64,000 nucleotides of DNA from Hydrogenophaga sp. 2FB (GCF_005503365.1 NZ_SCML01000008.1:62001-126000); one strand, 5' to 3'; counted from the first letter of the stretch, positions 35,982-44,675 are shown. Notes: generated from the sequence alone by a model not told the origin. A program made the numbers and translations.

Positions 35982-36746
35982 TCAGTGGTAGCTGCGCCCG
36001 CCGTCCACCGCCAGCACGATGCCGGTGACGAACGAGGATTCCGCGCTGCTCAGGTAGAGCGCGGCCAGCGCAATCTCGTGGGGTTCGCCGATGCGGCCGA
36101 GCGCGTAACGCGGGCCGACCTCGACGCGCAGCACCTCGGGGCTGTAGCCGCCGCGCACCATGGGCGTGTCGACCGCGCCGGGGCAGACGGTGTTGACGCG
36201 CACCTGCGGCGCCCACTCCATCGCGAGCGAGCGGGTGAGCGAGATCACGCCGGCCTTGGAGGCGGCGTAGGCGCTGCGCTGTTTGAACGGCGTCAGGCCC
36301 TGGCCCGACGCGAAGTTGACGATGGTGCCGCCGCCAGCCCCGCGCAGGTGCGGCAGGCAGGCGCGGCAGACGATGAAGCTGCCGGTGAGGTTCACCTCCA
36401 GCACGCGCGTCCAGTCCGCCAGGCTCACCTGGTCGGCCCAGTCGGTGTTGGCGATGCCGGCGGCGTTGACGAGGCCGTCGATGCCGCCGAAGGCGTTGGC
36501 GGCCTCGTCCACCGCGCGCGCCACGGCGTCGGGATCGGTCACGTCGGCTTCGAGGCAGAGCGCCTCGCCGGGCAGGCCGGTCGGCCGCTGCCGGTCCAGC
36601 GCCGCGACGCGGGCGCCGGCGCGCAGGAAGACCTCGGCCACCGAGCGGCCGATGCCGGAGGCCGCACCGGTGACGAGGATGCGCCGGCCATCGAGGCGGC
36701 CCTCGACCTTCAGGTCGTCCGGCGCCAGGGGTGCGTGTGCGTCCAT
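35982..36746 (-). CDS. Short-chain dehydrogenase (SDR) of the catabolic operon
   Basis: A 254-residue SDR with TGAASGIG (about 26-33), the family's AGIANTD segment (NAAGIAN), catalytic YAASK, and FVTGIVLAVDGG at the end. The opening is longer than usual by about 15 residues (MDAHAPLAPDDLKVEG). It lies 4 bp after the Bug-type receptor gene and 23 bp before the ligase gene. Could be a hydroxyacyl-CoA or alcohol dehydrogenase; motifs do not decide. Confidence 0.9.
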   Translation of the reverse strand: MDAHAPLAPDDLKVEGRLDGRRILVTGAASGIGRSVAEVFLRAGARVAALDRQRPTGLPGEALCLEADVTDPDAVARAVDEAANAFGGIDGLVNAAGIANTDWADQVSLADWTRVLEVNLTGSFIVCRACLPHLRGAGGGTIVNFASGQGLTPFKQRSAYAASKAGVISLTRSLAMEWAPQVRVNTVCPGAVDTPMVRGGYSPEVLRVEVGPRYALGRIGEPHEIALAALYLSSAESSFVTGIVLAVDGGRSYH

Positions 36747-36750
36747 GGTG

Positions 36751-37809
36751 TCAGTCCGCCTTGATGTGTTTGTCGCGGATCACCGGGCCCCAGCGTTCCG
36801 CCTCCACCTTCAGGTAGGCGGCGAATTCGGCCTGGCTCAAAAGCAGCGGCTCGACGCCCGCGCGATCGATGGCCTCGCGCATGTCCGGCGTGTCCAGCAC
36901 GGCGCGGATGTCGCTGTACAGCCGGCTCTGGATCGGCTTGGGCGTGCCCTCGGGCACCAGCACGCCGAACCAGCTGCCGGTGGCGAAGTTGGCCAGTTCG
37001 GGCACGCCCGATTGCGCAATCGGCTTGAGATCGGGCGCCAGCGCCGACGGCTTGAGCGCGCTGATGCCCAGCGCCTTGAGCTTGCCGGCCTTGACGAAGG
37101 ACAACGCGGCCTTCGAATCGAACATGGCCTGCACCTGGCCGCCGATCAGATCGTTCAGACCAGGCCCGTTGCCGCGGTAAGGCACGTGGACGATGTTGAC
37201 GCCGATCAGCGAAGCGAAAAGTTCGGCCCCGATGTGGGGGCTCGAGCCGTTGCCCGACGACGCGAAGCTGAAGGGCTTGCCCGAGGTCTTGAGGTACTTC
37301 ACCAGCGAGGGCACGTCGTCGGCCGGCACCGAGGGATGCACGAACAGGATGGCCGGCGCGACCGCGATCATCGCCAGCGGCTCCAGCGCGCTCGGCTTGT
37401 AGGGCAGGTTCGCCACCATGAACGGGTTGGTGGTGAAGCCGAAGCTGGTCACCAGCAGGGTGCGGCCGTCCGCCGGCGCGCGGGCCGCGGCCGTCGTGCC
37501 GATGACGGTGCCGCCGCCGGCGCGGTTGTCCACCACCACCGGCTGGCCCCAGCGCTCGGCCAGGCGCTGGCCCAGGGCGCGGGCCAGGTTGTCGGTGAGG
37601 CCGCCCGCGGCGTAGGGCACGATCAGCGTGGTCGGGCCACCGGGAAATGGCCCGTGCTGGGCCGACGGCGCGGTTTGCGCCAGGGCCGGTGAGGGCGACA
37701 GTGCGCTGAACGCGGCCCATGCGGCGGCGGCCCCGAGCACGGTGGCGGCTCTGCGGGTAAATTGACCTGCCGACCGGTCAGTGACAAAGGCGTGAAAAAT
37801 GGTGTGCAT
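36751..37809 (-). CDS. Bug/TctC-family periplasmic receptor
   Basis: A 352-residue tripartite-tricarboxylate-type binding protein. Its export signal contains twin arginines (TRRAATVLGAAAAWAAF), then the typical LIVPYAAGGLTDNLARALGQ, VVVDNRAGGGTVIGT, SFASSGNGSSPHIGAELF and VPYRGNGPGLNDLIGGQV segments. No TctA/TctB membrane subunits are in the window, as is common for these orphan receptors in Burkholderiales. A palindromic GACCGGTC TetR-like site lies within codons near the start (37772-37779), so a later start remains possible, although the signal peptide supports the present one. Confidence 0.9.
   Translation of the reverse strand: MHTIFHAFVTDRSAGQFTRRAATVLGAAAAWAAFSALSPSPALAQTAPSAQHGPFPGGPTTLIVPYAAGGLTDNLARALGQRLAERWGQPVVVDNRAGGGTVIGTTAAARAPADGRTLLVTSFGFTTNPFMVANLPYKPSALEPLAMIAVAPAILFVHPSVPADDVPSLVKYLKTSGKPFSFASSGNGSSPHIGAELFASLIGVNIVHVPYRGNGPGLNDLIGGQVQAMFDSKAALSFVKAGKLKALGISALKPSALAPDLKPIAQSGVPELANFATGSWFGVLVPEGTPKPIQSRLYSDIRAVLDTPDMREAIDRAGVEPLLLSQAEFAAYLKVEAERWGPVIRDKHIKAD
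37765..37786. promoter_or_regulatory. Candidate TetR-type operator within the start of the Bug gene
   Basis: The core GACCGGTC (37772-37779) is a perfect 8-bp palindrome within CTGCCGACCGGTCAGTGA. This resembles the ACCGACCGGT-type sites bound by TetR proteins of acyl-CoA and fatty-acid degradation loci. It lies just downstream of the tetR gene at 37822-38523, inside the next coding region. By-eye match only. Confidence 0.45.
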
Positions 37810-37821
37810 GTTTTTCCTGGG

Positions 37822-38523
37822 TCAGAGGGTCGTGGGGACGGCCGCGCGGCGGCCCGTGGTCGTGCGCGGCTTGGCGCCCGCCGCCGCGGGACGCGCGTCG
37901 ACGAGCAGGCCGTTCAGGGCCATGTCGAGGAACTGCTGCATCACCTCGGTGACGCCCAGGCGGCCATCGGGCCGGTGCCAGTTCGTCATCTGGTTCAGGC
38001 CGGAGAGCAGGAAGCGGCCCGCGATGGCGGGGTCGATGGCGCGCACGTCGCCGCTGGCGATGCCGTCGGCGATGCACTGCCGCAACAGGTTTTCGTACCG
38101 ATCGCGCAGCGCGATCGCGGCCAGGTGCTGGCCGCCTCTGGCGCCTTCGCGGAAAGCGCGGGAACCGGCGATCCACCGGTCGCGCGCCAGATCAAACACG
38201 TCGGCCGAGGACTGCATGAAGGCGCGGATGCGCGCCGTCGGCGAATCCGCCGCGGCCACGGCGGCGGAGACCTCGTCCACCAGGGACTGCATCGACTCCA
38301 GCACCACCCGCTCGTACAGCGCCTCCTTGTTCGGGAAGTAGTAGTACAGCGCGGCCTTGGTGATGTCCGAGGCTTCGGCGATGTCCCGCATCGAGGTGCG
38401 CTCGTAGCCCTCGCGCGCGAACAGACGGCGCGCGGTGGCCAGCAGCTGGTTCTCGCGCGTGTCCGGCGCACCGGGCGCCACCGCGGGAGCGGGGCGCGAA
38501 GAAGGGATCCGGCGTGGGGACAT
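37822..38523 (-). CDS. TetR-family regulator (within catabolic operon)
   Basis: A 233-residue TetR protein of the group associated with fatty-acid and acyl-CoA catabolism. The DNA-binding part (about 27-72) reads LLATARRLFAREGYERTSMRDIAEASDITKAALYYYFPNKEAL. It clearly resembles the TetR at 42854-43480 over its full length (RFLLSGLNQMTNWHRPDGRL against RLLLSTLNQMTRWIKLNGRL). It is transcribed with its presumed target genes, 32 bp after the enoyl-CoA hydratase gene, and may respond to an acyl-CoA intermediate. Ligand unknown. Confidence 0.91.
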   Translation of the reverse strand: MSPRRIPSSRPAPAVAPGAPDTRENQLLATARRLFAREGYERTSMRDIAEASDITKAALYYYFPNKEALYERVVLESMQSLVDEVSAAVAAADSPTARIRAFMQSSADVFDLARDRWIAGSRAFREGARGGQHLAAIALRDRYENLLRQCIADGIASGDVRAIDPAIAGRFLLSGLNQMTNWHRPDGRLGVTEVMQQFLDMALNGLLVDARPAAAGAKPRTTTGRRAAVPTTL

Positions 38524-38555
38524 GGTGGTGCGTGTGGAGGGTGAATGTGTTCGAC

Positions 38556-39332
38556 TCAGCGTCCGGTGAAGACCGGTTTGCGCTTTTCGAAGAAGGCGCG
38601 CTGCGCTTCCTTGGTGTCTTCGGTCTTCGACAGCGCCACGGTGTTGCCCTGCTCGTAGCGGTAGGCGTCGCGCGGCGGCATCGTCAGCGTCATGCGGGCG
38701 GCTTCCTTGGCCAGGCGCACGGCAATCGGGCTCTTGGAGGCGATCTCGCGCGCGATGCCCATGGCATAGGGCATCAGCTCGGCGGCCGGCACGCAGGCTT
38801 CGATCAGACCGAGGCGGTACAGCTCCTGCGCCGACACCTGCATGCCGGTGTAGAACATGCGGCGCGCGCGCGACTGGCTGAAGAACTTCTGCAGAAAAGT
38901 CACGCCGCCGGCCAGGCCGACGTTGATCTCGGGCATGGAGACATAGGCGTCCTCCGAAGCGACCCAGATGTCCGATCCCATCACCAGGCCGAAGCCCGCG
39001 CCGAGCGCGGCGCCGTTGATGGCGGCGATCACGGGCTTGGAACATTCGACCACCGCGTAGTACGACTCGCGCACCAGCCGGTTGTGCCGGCCATAGGCGC
39101 CCGGCGTGGCCGCCAGGTTGGGCCGCTCGCGGATGTCGGCGCCGGCGGAGAACACCTTGCCGGCGCCGGTGAGCACGATGGCGGCGACGTCGTCCATGTC
39201 GCTGAGCGTGTCGAACACCCGCGTGATCTCGTCGCGCATCTCGGCGTTCTGCGCATTGACCGGCGGGCGGTTCAGCGTGACGACGGCGACGCCGTCTTCG
39301 ATCGTCAGGAGGAGTGTGTTGAGGTCCATCAT
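38556..39332 (-). CDS. Enoyl-CoA hydratase/isomerase family protein
   Basis: A 258-residue crotonase-fold protein. The oxyanion-hole segments are GKVFSAGADIRE and INGAALGAGFGLVMGSDIWVAS. At the position of the second glutamate of classical hydratases, MPEINVGLAGG retains a Glu, so hydratase activity is plausible. The start ATG at 39332 overlaps the stop of the ADP-forming synthetase gene; ATG 39329 is one codon later. In the operon it would act after the acyl-CoA dehydrogenase. Confidence 0.9.
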   Translation of the reverse strand: MMDLNTLLLTIEDGVAVVTLNRPPVNAQNAEMRDEITRVFDTLSDMDDVAAIVLTGAGKVFSAGADIRERPNLAATPGAYGRHNRLVRESYYAVVECSKPVIAAINGAALGAGFGLVMGSDIWVASEDAYVSMPEINVGLAGGVTFLQKFFSQSRARRMFYTGMQVSAQELYRLGLIEACVPAAELMPYAMGIAREIASKSPIAVRLAKEAARMTLTMPPRDAYRYEQGNTVALSKTEDTKEAQRAFFEKRKPVFTGR

Positions 39333-41449
39333 GTGTGTGCTCTCTGGCTGGGGTTGACGGGGGCCGGGCGTGTGGAGATCAGGGCATCCAGGCACACCGC
39401 TCCCCGGGGGTTGACGACAAAGGGGTTGATGTCGATGCCGGCCAGGTGGTCGGCATGGCGCACCGCGAATTCGGAGAGGCGGCTGAGCGCATCGGCCAGG
39501 GCCTGTGTGTCGTAGGCCGGCCCGCCGCGCCAGCCCTTGAGCAGGGCCGACGAGCGCACCGCGTCGACCAGCGACATCGCCTGCGTGGGCGTGAGCGGCG
39601 CGGAGGCGAAGGCCACGTCCTTGAACAGCTCCACCGCGGTGCCGCCCAGGCCGAACATGACCATCGGGCCGAACACCGCGTCCATGTGGATACCGATGAT
39701 GGTCTCCACGCCGCCGCGCACCATCGGCGCGATCAGCACGCCATCGATGCGGGCCTGCGGCGCGCGCTCGGCGGCGCTGGACATCAGCGTGTCGTAGGCG
39801 GCGGACACGGCGGCGGCATCCGGCAGGTTGACGAGCACGCCACCGACCTCGGTCTTGTGCGGGATGTCAGCGGAAACAATTTTCGCGACCACCGGATAGC
39901 CCATGCCGTCCGCGGCGCGCGCCGCCGATTCGGCACTGGTGCAGGTCTGTTCGGGCAGCACGGGAATGCCGGCCGCGCCGAGCAGCGCCTTGGCCTCGGC
40001 CTCCGTCGCGGCCGGCGGCAGCGGTTGTGAGCCGCTGGCGACGGCGACATCGCCGCGCATCTCGCGCCGCAGCCTCGCCATGCGCGCCGCACCGGCGACC
40101 GCGCGCACCGCGCGCGACGGGTCGGCGAACACCGCCACGCCCGCGGCCTCGAGCCGCTCGGTCACGCCCTGCTCGGACAGCATCACCAGCACCAGGGGCC
40201 GGTCCGGATGCGCCGCGCGCAGTTCGATCATGCGTTGCTCGGTCGACGCGAAACGCGACGGCGACAGACCCACGTGGGCGAGGTAGGCGAACAGGCTGCC
40301 GAAGGGCGAACCGGGCAGCAGCATCGCGTCGAGCACGCGTGCCACGCCGTCGGGCACCGAAGTCACCTGCGCGGTGGTGTCGTAGGGATTGGCCGGCACC
40401 GCGAAGGGCAGCAGTGCGCGCAGCGCGTCGGCCGAGGCGGTGGTGAGCGGCGGCAGCGCCATGCCCAGGTCGGACGCGTCGTCCGCCATCAGAATGCCGA
40501 TGCCGCCCGAGCCGGTCATGATGCCGATGCGCTCGTTCGCCGGCAGTTGGCCGGTGACGGCGCACAGGTGCGCGATGTCGAGCATCTCTTCGATGGATGA
40601 CGCGCGGTGCGCGCCGCACTCGGCAAACACGGCGTCGTAGATCGCGTCGTTGCCGGCCAGCGAGCCGGTGTGTGTCGCGGCCGCGGCCGCGCCGACTTCC
40701 GTGCGGCCGATCTTCATGATGACCACCGGCTTGCCGGCGGCAGCGGCCTTGCGCAGCGCGGCGCGCAGTCGCGTGCCGTCCTTGCAGGCTTCCAGCGCAG
40801 CGCAGATCACGCGTGTGTCGGCGTCGTCGGCCAGGTAATCAATGCATTCGGCCACATCCACGTCGGCTTCGTTACCGGTCGCGATCACGCGGCTCAACCC
40901 GATGCCACGCAAGGTCGCCATGCCGTACGCGGCCGAACCGAAGGCGCCGCTCTGCGTGGCCATGCCGATCACGCCCGGCTTGGGCCGCAGGCCATTGAGC
41001 GCGGTGGAGAAGGTGGCGTAGAACTTCGCCGACGGATTGAGCAGCCCCAGCGCGTTCGGGCCGACCATGCGCATGCCCGCCTCGCGGCAGATGCGCACCA
41101 GCCGCGCCTGCAGTTCGGCTCCCGCGGCATCGGCCTCGGCGAACCCCGCGGTGAACACCTGCACCACCTTCACATCTTTGCGGGCGCAGTCCTGCAGCGC
41201 GGCCTCGACGCCGGCCACGGGCACCGCGACGATGGCGTGGTCCACCGGGCCGGGCACATCGGCCAAGCTCGCAAAGGCGGGCAGGCCCTGGATCTCGGCG
41301 GCGCCGCTGCGGTTGATGGGGTACATCGCACCGGCAAAACCGGCCTCGACCAGAAAACGCAGCGGCCGACCGCCAATGCGCTCGGGGTCGGACGACGCGC
41401 CGATGATGGCCACCGACGACGGGAAGAAGAGGGGATGGAGCGAATGCAT
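39329..41449 (-). CDS. ADP-forming acetate/acyl-CoA synthetase, fused type
   Basis: A 706-residue acyl-CoA synthetase (NDP-forming) with both parts in one chain. The N-terminal CoA-binding Rossmann domain starts VAIIGASSDPERIGGRPLRFL; a succinyl-CoA-ligase-like middle follows (IGMATQSGAFGSAAYGMA), with ATHTGSLAGND holding a His at the place typical for the phospho-histidine region. The C-terminal ATP-grasp domain reads YPVVAKIVSADIPHKTEVGGV. It converts an acid to acyl-CoA or the reverse with ATP/ADP. It lies 13 bp after an SDR gene and is a second acid-activating enzyme in this operon beside the AMP-forming ligase. Confidence 0.92.
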   Translation of the reverse strand: MHSLHPLFFPSSVAIIGASSDPERIGGRPLRFLVEAGFAGAMYPINRSGAAEIQGLPAFASLADVPGPVDHAIVAVPVAGVEAALQDCARKDVKVVQVFTAGFAEADAAGAELQARLVRICREAGMRMVGPNALGLLNPSAKFYATFSTALNGLRPKPGVIGMATQSGAFGSAAYGMATLRGIGLSRVIATGNEADVDVAECIDYLADDADTRVICAALEACKDGTRLRAALRKAAAAGKPVVIMKIGRTEVGAAAAATHTGSLAGNDAIYDAVFAECGAHRASSIEEMLDIAHLCAVTGQLPANERIGIMTGSGGIGILMADDASDLGMALPPLTTASADALRALLPFAVPANPYDTTAQVTSVPDGVARVLDAMLLPGSPFGSLFAYLAHVGLSPSRFASTEQRMIELRAAHPDRPLVLVMLSEQGVTERLEAAGVAVFADPSRAVRAVAGAARMARLRREMRGDVAVASGSQPLPPAATEAEAKALLGAAGIPVLPEQTCTSAESAARAADGMGYPVVAKIVSADIPHKTEVGGVLVNLPDAAAVSAAYDTLMSSAAERAPQARIDGVLIAPMVRGGVETIIGIHMDAVFGPMVMFGLGGTAVELFKDVAFASAPLTPTQAMSLVDAVRSSALLKGWRGGPAYDTQALADALSRLSEFAVRHADHLAGIDINPFVVNPRGAVCLDALISTRPAPVNPSQRAHT

Positions 41450-41462
41450 GGGAAGTGGGTGC

Positions 41463-42221
41463 TCAGAGGAATGCGTGCGTCACACCGCCGTCGATCAACA
41501 TCGATTCGCCGCTCATGAAGCCGCTCTCGTCGCCGGCCAGGAACACGGCGGCGTTCGCGATGTCTTCGACCTGGCCCAGGCGGCCGACGGGCGTGCGCGC
41601 GATGCGCTTGGCCATGCCGGCTTCGTCCACGTTGATGCTCACGCCCTCGGTCATGATGGTGCCCGGCGCAATGGCGTTGACGCGGATCTTCTTCGGACCG
41701 AGTTCGACCGCGGAAGCGCGGGTGAGACCCAGCACGCCGGCCTTGACGCCGCAATAGAGCATGCCGTTGGGCATGCCGAGAAAGCCGGCGGCCGACGCGA
41801 TGTTGATGATGGAACCGCCGCGGCCTTTTGCCATCAGGCCCGCGGCGACCTGTGTGCCCCACACCACCGAATTGAAACCGGTGCCCACCATGCGACCGAG
41901 CACCTCGGGCGTGATCGCGTCGATCGGGCCGTAGCGCACCCAGATGGCGTTGTTGACCAGCACGTCGAGCCGGCCGAACTGGCGCTCGAGGGTGTCGACC
42001 GCGGATTCGAAGGTGGCGCGTTCGGCCACGTTGCCGGCGCAGGCCACGGCCTGCCCGCCCTGGTCGCGGATCGCCTGCGCGGCGCGCTCGGCGTTCTCGG
42101 CCTTGATGTCGAGCACTGCGACGATCGCGCCTTCGGCGGCGAAACGTTCGCAGATTGCGCGCCCGATGCCTTGTGCGCCACCGGTGACCAGGGCAACTTT
42201 TCCGTCCATCCGCAATGCCAT
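41463..42221 (-). CDS. Short-chain dehydrogenase (SDR), first gene of the long operon
   Basis: A 252-residue SDR with TGGAQGIG (about 12-19), NNAIW replacing the usual NNAG, and a catalytic YCGVK motif. MSGESMLIDGG near the end fits the family. ATG 42221 is chosen; ATG 42209 (MDGKVALVTGG) is also possible. It begins the 17-gene minus-strand run, and a palindromic operator overlaps its presumed -10 (TAGAAT on the minus strand, 42251-42256). NNAI instead of NNAG is a modest departure from the consensus. Confidence 0.9.
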   Translation of the reverse strand: MALRMDGKVALVTGGAQGIGRAICERFAAEGAIVAVLDIKAENAERAAQAIRDQGGQAVACAGNVAERATFESAVDTLERQFGRLDVLVNNAIWVRYGPIDAITPEVLGRMVGTGFNSVVWGTQVAAGLMAKGRGGSIINIASAAGFLGMPNGMLYCGVKAGVLGLTRASAVELGPKKIRVNAIAPGTIMTEGVSINVDEAGMAKRIARTPVGRLGQVEDIANAAVFLAGDESGFMSGESMLIDGGVTHAFL

Positions 42222-42250
42222 GCTTGTCTTTCGTGCTGTGTTCGCAGAAA

Positions 42251-42270
42251 ATTCTACCGGCCGGTTAGTA
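42251..42270. promoter_or_regulatory. TetR-type operator between the long operon and SnoaL-like gene
   Basis: The perfect 10-bp palindrome ACCGGCCGGT (42256-42265) lies in the 84-bp divergent region and overlaps a minus-strand TAGAAT -10 (42251-42256). It is similar in core to the GACCGGTC site near 37775. One of the two related TetR proteins (37822-38523 or 42854-43480) is the probable binder. Confidence 0.6.
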
Positions 42271-42305
42271 AGTACGCTAGCCTCCACAGACTAGGAGATA
42301 CCCTT

Positions 42306-42857
42306 ATGAACACCCCCGACATGGCCCGACACGTGGGCGAGCTGATGGACCGCGAAGCGATCCGCGAATGCATGTTTCGCTATTGCCGTGGCATCGACCG
42401 CCAGGACGAGGCGGCCCTGCGCAGCGCCTACTGGCCGGACGCCACCGACCGCCACGGGCCTTACCAGGGCAGCGCCTCGGGCTTCATCGACTGGGCTCTG
42501 GAGAAGCTGCGCACCCAGGGCGAACGCTCGGTGCACAACATCGCCAACCTGTCGATCACGCTACGGGGCACGCAGGCGGCGGTGGAGACCTACTTCATGG
42601 CGCTGCAGCGCGACCGCGATGCGCAAGGCGTGGTGCGCGAGGTGTTCCTGGCCGGTCGCTACGTCGATCGCTTCGAGAAGCGCGGTGACGAGTGGCGCAT
42701 CGCGCAGCGCACGGTGGTGTACGACTGGTTGCGGCACCTGGGCACGCCCGAGGGGACGGAGGCGGAACGCTTTGGTCCGCGGCAGCCGATCGGTGGGGTG
42801 AACGGCAACGATCCGATCCATGCGCTGCTGGCGGCGATGGACCGAGCGGATGGCTAA
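42306..42857 (+). CDS. SnoaL/NTF2-like domain protein
   Basis: A 183-residue alpha+beta cone-fold protein of the SnoaL-like group (MDREAIRECMFRYCRGIDRQDEAALRSAYWPDATDRHGPY at the start, then SVHNIANLSITLRGTQAAVETYF). Such proteins can be dehydratases, isomerases or accessory units of ring-hydroxylating oxygenases; conserved Asp/His residues are present but do not decide. AGGAG lies 8 bp before the ATG. It is divergent from the long catabolic operon across a shared operator, so it probably belongs to the same pathway. Its stop overlaps the convergent tetR by 4 bp. Confidence 0.85.
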   Translation: MNTPDMARHVGELMDREAIRECMFRYCRGIDRQDEAALRSAYWPDATDRHGPYQGSASGFIDWALEKLRTQGERSVHNIANLSITLRGTQAAVETYFMALQRDRDAQGVVREVFLAGRYVDRFEKRGDEWRIAQRTVVYDWLRHLGTPEGTEAERFGPRQPIGGVNGNDPIHALLAAMDRADG

Positions 42858-43480
42858 GCCCCGGGTGTCTTCATCCCGATCAGGATGATGTCCAGGTATT
42901 GCTCGATCACCTGCCTTGGCTTCAACCGACCATTGAGCTTGATCCACCGCGTCATCTGATTGAGCGTCGACAGCAGCAGGCGCCCCGCCACCGCCGGCTC
43001 CACGTCGCGAAACTCGCCCGAGGCAACGCCTCGGGCAATGCAGGCGCGCAGCAGCTGCTCGAACTGGTCGCGGCGGCTGACCGCGGCCGCGCGCACCTGC
43101 GGACCCATGCCGGACCAGAAGACTTGCGACCCGGCGAGCCATGCGTCGGGCGCTTCGGCGAAGACGTCCGCCGCGGTGAGCATGAAAGCGCGCACCTGAT
43201 CGATCGCGCTGTCCGTCGGTTTGATGGCGTCGCTGACGCGGTCGATCAAGGCCTGGAGGTTGTCGACGAGGATCTGCTCGAACAGCGCTTCCTTGTTGGG
43301 GAAGTGGTAGTAGAGCGCGGCCTTGGTGATGTTGGCTTCTTCCGCGATGTCGCGCAGCGAGGTGCCGGCGTAGCCATGCGCGGCGAAGAGGCGGGACGCG
43401 ATCTCGATCAGCTGGGTCGGGCGGTCTTCAACCGCGGCGCCACCGCTGGCTTTCGTCTTTGCTGCTCTCACGCTTGCCAT
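42854..43480 (-). CDS. TetR-family regulator (next to SnoaL-like gene)
   Basis: A 208-residue TetR protein with DNA-binding segment LIEIASRLFAAHGYAGTSLRDIAEEANITKAALYYHFPNKEAL (about 24-65). The effector domain is recognisably related to the TetR at 37822-38523, so these are paralogues. It is convergent with the SnoaL-like gene and close to the ACCGGCCGGT site, which makes it the likely regulator of that divergent promoter. No operator is visible in its own short upstream region (43481-43552). Confidence 0.9.
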   Translation of the reverse strand: MASVRAAKTKASGGAAVEDRPTQLIEIASRLFAAHGYAGTSLRDIAEEANITKAALYYHFPNKEALFEQILVDNLQALIDRVSDAIKPTDSAIDQVRAFMLTAADVFAEAPDAWLAGSQVFWSGMGPQVRAAAVSRRDQFEQLLRACIARGVASGEFRDVEPAVAGRLLLSTLNQMTRWIKLNGRLKPRQVIEQYLDIILIGMKTPGA

Positions 43481-43532
43481 CCATACCCATCGTTGAGGGC
43501 CCTGAATATACTGCAGCGCCCCTAGGACGGCA

Positions 43533-43546
43533 GGGCCTTGCGGCCC
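43533..43546 (-). terminator. Possible terminator hairpin after minE
   Basis: GGGCC, a 4-nt loop and GGCCC form a perfect stem just after the minE stop on the minus strand. No T-run follows, so it may be only a stabilising hairpin or a weak terminator. Confidence 0.4.
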
Positions 43547-43552
43547 GCCCGC

Positions 43553-43813
43553 TTACTTGCGATCGGGCAGTTCGATCTTCACTTCGAGCACGTCCAGGTT
43601 GTCCTGGCGGTCGAGCTGGACCTTGATGTCGTCCGGGTTGATCTTGATGTACTTGCTGATCACCGCCACCAGTTCGCGCTGCAGCGACGGCAGGTAGTCG
43701 GGCTCGGACGCGCTGCGCCCGCTGCGCTCGTGCGCCAGGATGATCTGCAGCCGCTCCTTGGCGACGCTGGCGGTTTTTTTCTTTTCGCCGAGCAGGAATG
43801 AGAGCAGGGACAT
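43553..43813 (-). CDS. minE: Cell division topological specificity factor MinE
   Basis: An 86-residue MinE. The N-terminal membrane/MinD-contact part reads [22 protein letters not shown], followed by [10 protein letters not shown] and the C-terminal topological domain ([20 protein letters not shown]). MinE triggers MinD ATP hydrolysis and drives pole-to-pole oscillation so that the Z-ring forms at mid-cell. It follows minD by 3 bp. Confidence 0.96.
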   Translation of the reverse strand: MSLLSFLLGEKKKTASVAKERLQIILAHERSGRSASEPDYLPSLQRELVAVISKYIKINPDDIKVQLDRQDNLDVLEVKIELPDRK

Positions 43814-43816
43814 GCC

Positions 43817-44632
43817 TTACTTCCCCCCGAACAGGCGTTTGAAGAAGCCTGCTTTTTCGGCGTCGATGAAACGCATGGGTTTCTCCGCGCCCAGGAAGCG
43901 GTCGATCACGTCGCTGTAGGCCTCGGCCACGTCGGTGCCCTTGAGGTGGATCGCCGGCGTGCCCTGGTTGGACGCGGTCAACACATTTTCGCTTTCCGGA
44001 ATCACACCGATCAGCTTGATGCGCAGGATGTCCTGGATGTCTTCCAGCGAGAGCATCTGCCCTTCGGCCACGCGGCCCGGGTTGTAGCGCGTGATCAGCA
44101 GGTGTTCCTTGATCGGGTCCTTGCCGTCGATGGCGCGCTGCGTCTTGCTGCCGAGCATGCCCAGGATGCGGTCGGAATCGCGCACGCTGGAGACTTCGGG
44201 GTTGGTCACGATGAGCGCTTCATCGGCGTAGTGCATGGCCATGAGCGCACCGGTCTCGATGCCGGCAGGCGAGTCGCAGACGATGTACTCGAAACCCATG
44301 GCGGCCAGATCGGTCAGCACCTTGTGCACGCCTTCCTGGCTCAGCGCGTCCTTGTCGCGCGTCTGGCTGGCGGCCAGCACGAACAGGTTGTCGCACTGCT
44401 TGTCCTTGATGAGCGCCTGGTTGAGGTTGGCTTCACCCTGGATCACGTTGATCAGGTCGTACACCACGCGGCGCTCGCAACCCATGATCAGGTCCAGGTT
44501 GCGCAGGCCGACGTCAAAGTCGATCACGGCGGTCTTGTGGCCGCGCAGGGCCAGGCCGGACGCGAAGCTGGCGCTGGTGGTGGTCTTGCCCACCCCGCCT
44601 TTGCCGGAGGTGACGACAACGATTTTGGTCAT
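43817..44632 (-). CDS. minD: Septum site-determining ATPase MinD
   Basis: A 271-residue MinD. The deviant Walker A GKGGVGKTTTS is at about 10-20, the switch DFDVGLRNLDLIMGCE near 38-53, and CDSPAGIE follows. The C-terminus GFFKRLFGGK is the amphipathic membrane-targeting helix. MinD-ATP recruits MinC to the membrane and is released by MinE. It lies 43 bp after minC on the same strand. Confidence 0.97.
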   Translation of the reverse strand: MTKIVVVTSGKGGVGKTTTSASFASGLALRGHKTAVIDFDVGLRNLDLIMGCERRVVYDLINVIQGEANLNQALIKDKQCDNLFVLAASQTRDKDALSQEGVHKVLTDLAAMGFEYIVCDSPAGIETGALMAMHYADEALIVTNPEVSSVRDSDRILGMLGSKTQRAIDGKDPIKEHLLITRYNPGRVAEGQMLSLEDIQDILRIKLIGVIPESENVLTASNQGTPAIHLKGTDVAEAYSDVIDRFLGAEKPMRFIDAEKAGFFKRLFGGK

Positions 44633-44675
44633 GGTGGTAGGTCCTTCTGTTCGAAAAATGAAGCAGCTGTCGGGC

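Noticed and set aside
31987..35991. A 1334-codon open frame on the plus strand, antisense to the fused dehydrogenase and ligase genes
   Set aside because: It is open because of high GC in the opposite coding genes; the protein is Arg/His/Gly-rich without motifs, and both genes on the other strand have complete conserved domains.
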